Positions 1-4,731 of a DNA stretch of 5,963 bases are shown one piece after another. How positions within the stretch are numbered: position 1 is the stretch's first letter; the number at the start of each line of letters is the position of its first letter. Position numbers and translations under genes: made by a program. The stretch lies in contig VGSX01000228.1 in NCBI GenBank assembly GCA_016874895.1, positions 1-5,963 on the forward strand. Reading direction: 5' to 3'. Source of the DNA: Deltaproteobacteria bacterium. GTDB lineage: Bacteria; Desulfobacterota; Desulfobaccia; Desulfobaccales; Desulfobaccaceae. The notes beneath the pieces were generated by a model. It saw only the letters and a program-made list of their open reading frames with translations, was not told the DNA's origin and made no database searches.

Positions 1-323
1 ACAGCGGCGGCGCCCAAGAGGCTGACCGTGAAGACCAGGACAATCAGGATCCCGGTGAACAGCCCCGCGAAGCTCATCCCGACATCGACCTGCCGGACGT
101 GATCAAGGATAACCTGGAGTGCCCTGTAACGGTGATCCTCCAGACTTCCCAGCTCCCCTCCCAGGATTGGCAAGGATTTCTGGGTGCAGGAACCCTCATC
201 CTCAAGGTCGCCATCACCAAAGAAAATGGCGAGGCCTTGGAGGTGCGGGGGGAGTTCATCTGCGACCACCGGGAAAAAGAGACGGTCCTGCTGGTCGCCA
301 AGGAGGTGTCGGCGGCGAACTAG
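1..323 (+). CDS. C-terminal end of an unrecognised acidic protein (5' partial)
   Basis: The frame is open from position 3 to the TAG at 321-323, giving 106 visible residues, and it enters from outside the window. The GTG at 99 is probably an internal valine, because the frame stays open and protein-like upstream of it. The first 30 or so residues are an acidic, Gln/Asp/Glu/Pro-rich low-complexity stretch, probably a flexible linker. After it comes a compact segment rich in alternating hydrophobic residues (VTVILQTSQLP, GTLILKVAITK, TVLLVAKEV), which suggests a small beta-rich C-terminal domain. I see no motif that identifies a family, no signal peptide and no membrane segment. A terminator-like hairpin starts 30 nt after the stop, so transcription of the upstream unit probably ends here. 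That the frame is coding is moderately sure; the function is unknown. Confidence 0.6.
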   Translation, partial: SGGAQEADREDQDNQDPGEQPREAHPDIDLPDVIKDNLECPVTVILQTSQLPSQDWQGFLGAGTLILKVAITKENGEALEVRGEFICDHREKETVLLVAKEVSAAN

Positions 324-353
324 CAGATAATCCATGAAAAGTTAAATCGGCCG

Positions 354-385
354 GGCCTCCCCATCAATCGGGTGGGGAGGCCTTT
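354..385 (+). terminator. Rho-independent-type hairpin after the first gene
   Basis: The arms GGCCTCCCCA (354-363) and TGGGGAGGCC (373-382) are perfectly complementary over 10 bp around a 9-nt loop. A short TTT (383-385) and a further T-rich patch follow. The hairpin lies 30 nt after the stop of the first gene, which is the expected place. The T-tract is weak, so efficiency is uncertain. Confidence 0.65.
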
Positions 386-508
386 GATGGTCTTTGCCAG
401 CCAGTTGGCTCGGGCCTGCCAGGGGCTTTGATAGCCGTTTTTATCCACCAGCCATTCCCGGTTATAGGTGTCCACGAAGCGCCTGACCGCCTCCTGCACG
501 GCCGCCCA
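383..508 (-). pseudogene. C-terminal remnant of an IS3-type (rve/DDE) transposase
   Basis: On the - strand about 40 codons read as the end of a DDE integrase-type transposase. The diagnostic part is AVRRFVDTYNREWLV followed by DKNGYQSPWQAR, which matches the 'F-x-x-x-YN-x-E' and 'GY-x-(S/T)P-x-x-A' pattern that closes IS3-family OrfB proteins. The catalytic DDE residues and everything upstream are absent. In the same frame, residues before 'PWAAVQEAV' (509-697) do not look like a transposase. The frame runs on to about 320, but this tail only translates the terminator hairpin. The scrap is therefore a truncated, non-functional insertion-sequence relic. I found no clear inverted-repeat ends. 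Homology by motif is fairly sure; the exact family is from memory of IS3-like sequences. Confidence 0.6.
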
Positions 509-750
509 TGGGTACGCTTGGATCGGGAAGCAGAAAATCATGCTCTTGATCGGCGCCACTAGAAACGATGATGGAGCGGACCCCATCGACTCGTTCCTGG
601 CCCGGCATGAAATCTCCGCGGACCAGCAGCGGCAAGAAGCGCCGCTCATACCCATGAACTCGAGGGCTTCCGGGAAATAGGCCCCCAGCGGGGTCATCAG
701 AATGGAGAAATTTCATTTCAAAACCACAGAACGAGAGGAATGAGAATATC
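509..750. other. Gene-free stretch between the IS relic and the helicase gene
   Basis: No convincing gene is present. Frames are open on both strands (for example + 468-680 and - 462-752), but none carries a recognisable motif or a good ribosome site, and their composition looks like chance in GC-rich DNA. The - strand portion adjoining the transposase relic may be the foreign side of a rearrangement. The last 50 bases turn AT-rich and hold the ribosome site of the next gene (GAGG, 735-738) and a TGAGAA box (741-746). Confidence 0.4.
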
Positions 751-1842
751 ATGCAAGAATCATTAATAAATCTGATTCACCATCAATCAGCCAGGACCAG
801 CTCGATTATGGGGACCATCAGCGCTCAGGAGCTTTTCGCTGAGGAAATACCGACACCGGCGGCCATTGTCCCGGGACTCATCCTGCCGGGCCTCACCCTT
901 CTGGTCGCCAGGCCGAAAATTGGAAAGACATGGCTGGCTTTGAACCTGGCGGTGGGCGTGGCCAACGGCAATCAGGTGTTGGACATCGAGGGGGGAGCAC
1001 CGCAGGGGGTCCTGTATCTGGCCTTAGAGGAAGCAGACCGCCGGGTGCGAGCCCGCCTGCGTAAGATGCTGGGAGAGGCTCCCCCTCCCGCTTCCCTTCA
1101 CTTTGCCTTCCATTGGCCGCGCCTCGATCAGGGGGGCCTGGAACGGCTGGACACCTGGCTCAATACCCACCCGGGCACCCGGTTGGTCGTCGTCGACACC
1201 TTGGTCCGTCTGCGCAGTCTCAGAAGGCAAGGCTCCCTGTATCAGGCCGATTATGCGGAAATCGCCCGATTCAAGGCCTGGGCGGACCGGCGCCAGATTG
1301 CCGCGGTTCTCTTGCACCACACCCGCAAGGCCGAATCCGCCGACTGGTTCAACCTGGTCAGCGGCTCCACCGGTCTGACGGCGGCAGCGGATACGGTAAT
1401 GTTCCTGGACCGCCACCGGGATTTTTTGGAGGCCACTTTGGCCATTGCCGGGAGGGATCTGGAAGATAGAGTCCTGCACCTGGCTTTTCACAGGGAGAGC
1501 GGCACCTGGGTTGTTTTGCAGGAAGTGGAGGAAGACCATTTGACTCCGGATCGCCGGGCAGTGGTGCAGTTGCTCCAACAGGCCGAAGCGCCGATGAAGC
1601 TCAAGGACATCGCGGCGGGCTTGGGCAAGAGCAAGACCAACGCGGCGAACCTGCTGGCCGCTTTGGTAAGGGATGGTTTTGTTGACAAGGTTAGCTTCGG
1701 TCGCTACCAGATGCGCCCCGACCCCTGCGCCACTGGCGAAGCCGATGACACCGGGACGCCTGGAGAACCGGCAAGGGAGCCTGAGCCTGGAGGTGATGCG
1801 CAGGAAGGCGATGTATCTCGTGAACTTAGTGAATCTCGTTAA
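751..1842 (+). CDS. RepA-like AAA_25 hexameric helicase ATPase with C-terminal winged helix
   Basis: This is a 363-residue RecA/DnaB-fold ATPase of the AAA_25 (RSF1010 RepA-like) group. These proteins form cytoplasmic ring helicases that unwind DNA during plasmid or phage replication. Visible motifs are Walker A ARPKIGKT (53-60), the acidic EE of LALEEADRR (93-94) as likely catalytic glutamate, Walker B LVVVDT (145-150), the LLHHTRK motif (187-193) and the GSTGL loop (205-209). Residues 264-320 (starting LTPDRRAVVQLL, including KLKDIAAGLGKSKTNAANLL) form a winged helix that RepA of RSF1010 (about 280 residues) lacks, suggesting built-in DNA or partner binding. The last 40 residues are an acidic, Pro/Gly/Glu-rich disordered tail. 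ATG 751 has GAGG 12 nt upstream; Met20 (808) is an alternative start, since conserved sequence begins near residue 24. A distinct leader separates it from the next gene. Confidence 0.88.
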   Translation: MQESLINLIHHQSARTSSIMGTISAQELFAEEIPTPAAIVPGLILPGLTLLVARPKIGKTWLALNLAVGVANGNQVLDIEGGAPQGVLYLALEEADRRVRARLRKMLGEAPPPASLHFAFHWPRLDQGGLERLDTWLNTHPGTRLVVVDTLVRLRSLRRQGSLYQADYAEIARFKAWADRRQIAAVLLHHTRKAESADWFNLVSGSTGLTAAADTVMFLDRHRDFLEATLAIAGRDLEDRVLHLAFHRESGTWVVLQEVEEDHLTPDRRAVVQLLQQAEAPMKLKDIAAGLGKSKTNAANLLAALVRDGFVDKVSFGRYQMRPDPCATGEADDTGTPGEPAREPEPGGDAQEGDVSRELSESR

Positions 1843-1848
1843 AATAGA

Positions 1849-1875
1849 TTGGCATATTAGCAAGTTATCTACAAT
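1849..1875 (+). promoter_or_regulatory. Possible sigma70-type promoter for the 1981 gene
   Basis: TTGGCA (1849-1854) and TACAAT (1870-1875) each match five of six consensus positions. The spacer is only 15 nt, shorter than the usual 17. It lies just after the helicase stop codon in AT-rich sequence and would give a leader of about 100 nt before the ATG at 1981. This is a pattern match only. Confidence 0.35.
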
Positions 1876-1916
1876 GACCACCAACTGGTATCAGTGAACC
1901 TTAAGCCGGGCCGGAT

Positions 1917-1973
1917 GGTTTCTGGGTGAAACCCCGACAGGCATTCTGCCCTATAACAGAATAATTTAAGGAG
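1917..1973 (+). promoter_or_regulatory. Leader with two small hairpins and a strong ribosome site
   Basis: Two short perfect hairpins lie in the leader: GGTTTC (1917-1922) with GAAACC (1928-1933), and ATTCTG (1943-1948) with CAGAAT (1957-1962). The second ends 5 nt before the AAGGAG ribosome site (1968-1973). The leader could fold to affect translation, but I recognise no known riboswitch class in it. Confidence 0.3.
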
Positions 1974-1980
1974 TTTGAAA

Positions 1981-3477
1981 ATGACTGAGAAAAGTGAAAA
2001 CGTTGTCCCTGAAGAGAGATCTGCGGCCCTTCCCCAAGCGAGTGCACCCGGGTTGCCTGCCGTGGTTGAATATATTGCCGAATCCATCCCCCAGGCAGGG
2101 CCTGGGCCGGTGGGTCAGCTGTGGCTGGGGACAGCGGAATTTCTCCGACCAGAGATAGCCCGCCAACATCTCCCCCAGGCCTTGTTGGCCCTCCTCTGTA
2201 TGATCTCCCCCCATGTGGGAAGGCCTGTTTCCTTGTTCATTGCCAAGGACCCGGAAGCCGATCCGGAGAGATTTCTGGAGGTCACCCGCAGCATCATCCC
2301 CCATGACTTGCAGGTGGAGTTTGCCCGGCTGGCCCGCAAAACTCTGCAGCAACAACCCTCTCTCCTGCAAGGCAAGACCGTCATCGCCTACGATATCAAT
2401 GCCTTGAAAGGAGGCCGGGATCTGGTGAGATCGCTCCTGAGCCGGGGAATGGCCAGGGATGTTTCCACGTTGCGAGAGGAGGGATTCCTCCTGGTCCAGG
2501 AAATCCATGTCACCGGCCCCACCAGTGTGGTGGCGCTGATCGATCTGCCGGAGCCGGACTGGTCCCGTACCCTGCCAGGGCTGCGGGACCGGTTGGAGGC
2601 CGATACTCAGTTTCTCGAGGAGGAATTGTCCCGGCGGAGTTGGCGAACCGGTCCGAATCCGGAACAGGAAATCCGAGCCCAATTTCTGGCCAGGGAATTC
2701 CAGAGGTTGCAACCGGTCCCCGTGGCCATCCCGTTCCTGAAACAGATAACCGTAGGCCTGGGGGTGACCACGCCCCAGGTCCTCCAAAAACAGGAGTATA
2801 TCCGCAAGCTCATCGAGGTCATCACCATCATCAATCGCCATGGCTTTGCCAGCGGGGAAGAGATTTGGCGGGGATATTATGGGATGAATGATCTCCGGAA
2901 TGCAAGGATGAAACCCTCCCCGGCCTCTCCCAGGCTCTTGCCCGGAGGAGGGATCGTCCCACCTTCCAGTGGCCTGTTTACGGCCACCAAGGTGGAGTAC
3001 CACATCTTCCACCAGATCGCGGTCAGGCTGTTTGGCTGGGATGAAAGCCGGCTGCCCCGTGACCAAGAACGGGTGGTCAATGCCATCAAGCGCCTCAATG
3101 AGCACTTCCTGTTCAGGACTGGCCTCTTCATTTCCAGGGACGCCCGGGATCAGGAACTCATCGCGACCTTGGAGGCGCAACCGGACCTGAGGGGATGGGC
3201 CACAGTACATGGAATCCTGGAGGTCATGCGGGAAGACGGTGGCTCCAGCGTGTCCAAATCCACGATTGATCGGGCTCTGGGGGAGCTCTTGAAGAGAAGG
3301 CTGGTGGTCAAGAAAAAGGACCCGAGAGTCTCCAACGGCTTCCGGTATCGGGTGGACAGCTTTACCGAAGGGTCTCGCCCCGACTTGCCACAGCCCCAGG
3401 AGATTGACGATCCGGTATGCCAAGGAAAACCGGTGCAGATCATCAATCTCCTGACCGGTGAGGAGGAAACCATCTAA
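1981..3477 (+). CDS. Putative P-loop-less AAA+-like protein with C-terminal winged helix
   Basis: This 498-residue cytoplasmic protein belongs to no family I can name with certainty. Residues 65-290 resemble, from memory, mobile-element AAA+ ATPases found with CHC2/toprim primases. VSLFIAKDPEADPERFLEV (83-101) occupies the position of the usual strand plus Walker A loop but has no GxxxxGK[ST]. KTVIAYDIN (132-140) sits where Walker B would be. VTGPTSVVALIDL (177-189) resembles the later core strand, and LQPVPVAIPF (243-252) a conserved stretch after the core. Residues 405-457 look like a winged helix (VSKSTIDRALGELLKRRLV, then basic KKKDPRV and FRYRV). If the reading is right, ATP hydrolysis is lost and a DNA-binding or scaffold role remains. 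ATG 1981 is chosen because AAGGAG (1968-1973) lies 7 nt upstream; the TTG at 1975 is too close to that site. It follows the helicase gene after 138 nt and ends at a terminator-like stem. Confidence 0.7.
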   Translation: MTEKSENVVPEERSAALPQASAPGLPAVVEYIAESIPQAGPGPVGQLWLGTAEFLRPEIARQHLPQALLALLCMISPHVGRPVSLFIAKDPEADPERFLEVTRSIIPHDLQVEFARLARKTLQQQPSLLQGKTVIAYDINALKGGRDLVRSLLSRGMARDVSTLREEGFLLVQEIHVTGPTSVVALIDLPEPDWSRTLPGLRDRLEADTQFLEEELSRRSWRTGPNPEQEIRAQFLAREFQRLQPVPVAIPFLKQITVGLGVTTPQVLQKQEYIRKLIEVITIINRHGFASGEEIWRGYYGMNDLRNARMKPSPASPRLLPGGGIVPPSSGLFTATKVEYHIFHQIAVRLFGWDESRLPRDQERVVNAIKRLNEHFLFRTGLFISRDARDQELIATLEAQPDLRGWATVHGILEVMREDGGSSVSKSTIDRALGELLKRRLVVKKKDPRVSNGFRYRVDSFTEGSRPDLPQPQEIDDPVCQGKPVQIINLLTGEEETI

Positions 3478-3482
3478 TCCAA

Positions 3483-3524
3483 CGGGGGAGTTCGCCCTGC
3501 CAGGTAATCCTCCGAACTCCCCCG
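3483..3524 (+). terminator. 12-bp perfect stem after the 1981 gene
   Basis: The arms CGGGGGAGTTCG (3483-3494) and CGAACTCCCCCG (3513-3524) are exact reverse complements over 12 bp with an 18-nt loop, which itself contains the small palindrome CCTG-C-CAGG-like core. The stem starts 5 nt after the stop codon, the expected terminator position. No T-run follows, so it may act instead as an mRNA 3'-end stabiliser or a weak or factor-assisted terminator. Confidence 0.6.
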
Positions 3525-3687
3525 GTACTCTCACATCAGGATGGCTTTCGTGTGTAACTTGTTGACTTGGCTAAACTTATCAATTTACCAATTTTTCAGC
3601 CGAAATTTGACCAAATTTTCTGAAAAGTTGAGAAGTTAACATTCTCCCAAGGAGGCTCGGGGCGCACTGAACGAAAATTATTGATAA
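3525..3687. other. AT-rich gap with an unused Shine-Dalgarno sequence
   Basis: No gene is supported here. The gap is clearly more AT-rich than its neighbours. It contains the direct repeat described separately, a TGAGAA box (3629-3634) and a full AAGGAGG (3649-3655) with no ATG or GTG at a usable distance after it. TTGACT (3563-3568) resembles a -35 box but has no good -10 partner. The TAA at 3685-3687 closes the frame in front of the following gene remnant. The likely reading is the surviving 5' flank of a gene whose N-terminal part was deleted. Confidence 0.4.
3582..3622 (+). repeat. Imperfect direct repeat, two copies, 22-nt period
   Basis: Copy 1 (3582-3599) is AATTTACCAATTTTTCAG and copy 2 (3604-3622) is AATTTGACCAAATTTTCTG. 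They differ by one inserted base and two substitutions. The start-to-start distance of 22 nt is about two helical turns. The region also has dyad symmetry, so it could form an AT-rich hairpin instead. It may be an iteron pair or an operator. Two copies are too few to be sure. Confidence 0.35.
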
Positions 3688-4101
3688 TTCCTTCAGAAAT
3701 TTCACAGCTTACATCGCTTGGCTCAGGCCGGGGTGAAGGTGCATCTATTTGGGACGTCCAAATATGATTACCTGGTGAAGCTCCCCATCTTTTCTTGCGA
3801 TTCCACCACGGGCGCCAAGATGGGGGCCTACGGTTCCATCCTGTATTGGAATCCCCACAAAAATAATGTGGACAAGACCGAGGCGATCTATGTGGACGAG
3901 TTTGTGCATAATCCTCCGAAAAGGAGGCATTATCTGGCCACGTATGCCTTCCGCTCTGAGTTGCAAAACTACCTGGCGACAACGTTGGGAATCGGCTTTG
4001 ACCATTTCTATGGCCCTGAAGGCCATTTTTACAAACAGCTGGTGAACCTGGATTTCATGGCCAAGCTGGAGAACCGGGTGAACGCTTTGAAAAAAGAGTA
4101 A
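3688..4101 (+). pseudogene. C-terminal remnant of a TGT/DpdA-like transglycosylase (putative)
   Basis: About 137 codons are open after the TAA at 3685. The first possible start is TTG 3718, which has no ribosome site, and protein-like sequence already runs upstream of it (FHSLHRLAQ). This points to 5' truncation rather than a short intact gene. The segment VKVHLFGTSKYDYLVKLP followed by FSCDSTTGAKMGAYGSILYW resembles the late barrel part of queuine tRNA-ribosyltransferase (TGT) superfamily proteins, in which 'hxFG...' is followed by 'S-x-DST' and a Gly-rich turn. Phage and DpdA-type members insert 7-deazaguanine bases into DNA or tRNA. Full-length members have roughly 300 or more residues, so the nucleophile and nucleobase-binding half is missing here. 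The tail (ELQNYLATTLGIGFDHFYG onward) is ordinary soluble sequence. Two terminators follow the stop. The family assignment comes from motif memory and is moderate; the truncation is better supported. Confidence 0.5.
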
Positions 4102-4116
4102 TTTCCCCCCGACGCG

Positions 4117-4142
4117 AAAAAGCGCGAATATTCGCGTTTTTT
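4117..4142 (+). terminator. Intrinsic terminator with A-tract and T6 tail
   Basis: A hairpin centred on the palindrome CGCGAATATTCGCG (4123-4136) is flanked by five A (4117-4121) and six T (4137-4142). This is a classic intrinsic terminator shape and could work in both directions. It starts 15 nt after the stop of the TGT-like remnant. Confidence 0.8.
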
Positions 4143-4146
4143 GGAT

Positions 4147-4178
4147 CAGGCCGGCATGTCTGCATGTTGGCCTGTTTT
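4147..4178 (+). terminator. Second terminator in tandem
   Basis: The arms CAGGCCGGCATG (4147-4158) and CATGTTGGCCTG (4163-4174) pair over 12 positions, ten Watson-Crick and two G-U, around the tetraloop TCTG. TTTT (4175-4178) and a further T-rich patch follow. It begins 4 nt after the first terminator ends. Confidence 0.7.
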
Positions 4179-4230
4179 CATGTTTGCCGAAGGAAATATC
4201 TTTTTGAGCTCTTAACCAAACAGTCATTGA

Positions 4231-4339
4231 GTGAGATAAGTTCTCACGGCCTCAGAACATATAAATAATGAGAATAAATTGTATAGTCAATAGTCAGATT
4301 GAATCCCAGTTTATTGTTTCATAGTGCTGAGAACATATA
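4231..4339 (+). promoter_or_regulatory. Candidate operator region with TGAGAA boxes and an AGAACATATA repeat
   Basis: This AT-rich leader of the small 4367 gene contains TGAGAA at 4269-4274 and 4328-4333, its complement TTCTCA at 4241-4246, and the inverted repeat GTGAGA (4231-4236) / TCTCAC (4242-4247). The 10-mer AGAACATATA occurs twice (4254-4263 and 4330-4339), 76 nt apart. A weak promoter-like pair, TTGAAT (4299-4304) and CATAGT (4320-4325), lies between. The set looks like binding sites for a small dimeric repressor, most simply the ribbon-helix-helix-type protein encoded just downstream. The binding is inferred, not shown. Confidence 0.4.
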
Positions 4340-4366
4340 CAAAACTGCTTAAGGAGGAACGCCAGC

Positions 4367-4555
4367 ATGAATAAAGAAAGACTTGTTTGTCTGATGATCA
4401 GTATTTCCAAACATCACCGGGATCTCTTACGGAGGATGGCTGCCGAGGAAAATTTACAAAACCCGGACAAAGTAACCTCAGCGGCAGTCATTGCCCGAGA
4501 GATGGTTATAAAACAGTTGGAGGCCTTGAAACAGGGACGTACGATGGACTCTTAA
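4367..4555 (+). CDS. Small ribbon-helix-helix (CopG/Arc-like) DNA-binding protein
   Basis: A 62-residue cytoplasmic protein with the layout of a ribbon-helix-helix regulator: a short strand LVCLMISIS (6-14), a first helix HHRDLLRRMAAEENL (16-30), a loop NPDKV, and a second helix TSAAVIAREMVIKQLEALK (37-55). Such proteins dimerise through the strand, which inserts into the major groove of repeated operators, and commonly control plasmid copy number, partition or toxin-antitoxin genes. The length is typical of the fold. AAGGAGG (4351-4357) lies 9 nt before the ATG, one of the best ribosome sites in the window, so strong expression is likely. It stands alone between terminators, so it looks monocistronic. 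No toxin gene follows, which argues against an antitoxin role. The fold is inferred from pattern, and the regulator role from fold and context. Confidence 0.7.
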   Translation: MNKERLVCLMISISKHHRDLLRRMAAEENLQNPDKVTSAAVIAREMVIKQLEALKQGRTMDS

Positions 4556-4631
4556 GCTTATGAGTAAATTTGTTGAAATGGATGAAGTAGAGCCCTGATT
4601 AATAAGAAAGCCGGAATAGTGTCCAATGAAA

Positions 4632-4674
4632 TCGGCCCTTTACATGTGACTAATGGAAGGGCCGAACTTTTATT
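4632..4674 (+). terminator. Terminator after the small regulator gene
   Basis: The arms TCGGCCCTT (4632-4640) and AAGGGCCGA (4657-4665) are perfect over 9 bp with a 16-nt loop. ACTTTTATT (4666-4674) follows as the T-rich tail. It ends the regulator transcript and separates it from the primase gene. Confidence 0.72.
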
Positions 4675-4731
4675 CCAGCATAGATGGAAAAATTCCACCC
4701 ATTAAAAAATGAGAAAAAAGGAAAATATGAC

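Noticed and set aside
468..680. 70-residue + strand open frame over the transposase relic
   Set aside because: No ribosome site and no recognisable motif; the part over 468-508 is antisense to clear transposase sequence.
462..752. 96-residue - strand open frame
   Set aside because: It conflicts with the frame that carries the transposase motif, and its composition looks random.
1865..1873. TTATCTACA, one mismatch from a DnaA box
   Set aside because: A single imperfect copy with no cluster; it overlaps the possible promoter. Another near match (TTATCCACC, around 440) is inside the transposase relic.
1024..1884. 286-residue - strand open frame
   Set aside because: Antisense shadow of the helicase gene, whose Walker motifs fix the sense frame.
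1966..3534. 522-residue open frame on the - strand, longer than the sense gene it covers
   Set aside because: It mirrors the 1981-3477 gene, has no ribosome site, has a Gly/Pro/Gln/Arg-rich shadow composition and no motif; the sense frame has a strong ribosome site, a winged helix and a terminator.
3541..3639. 32-codon + strand ORF starting ATG GCT TTC
   Set aside because: The only purine-rich bases upstream touch the ATG, the sequence is AT-driven, and it overlaps the direct repeat.
3745..4227. 160-residue - strand open frame
   Set aside because: It runs through both tandem terminators and lies antisense to the TGT-like remnant, with no motif of its own.
4560..4598. 12-codon ORF just after the small regulator gene
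   Set aside because: Too short to judge, with no ribosome site at proper spacing.
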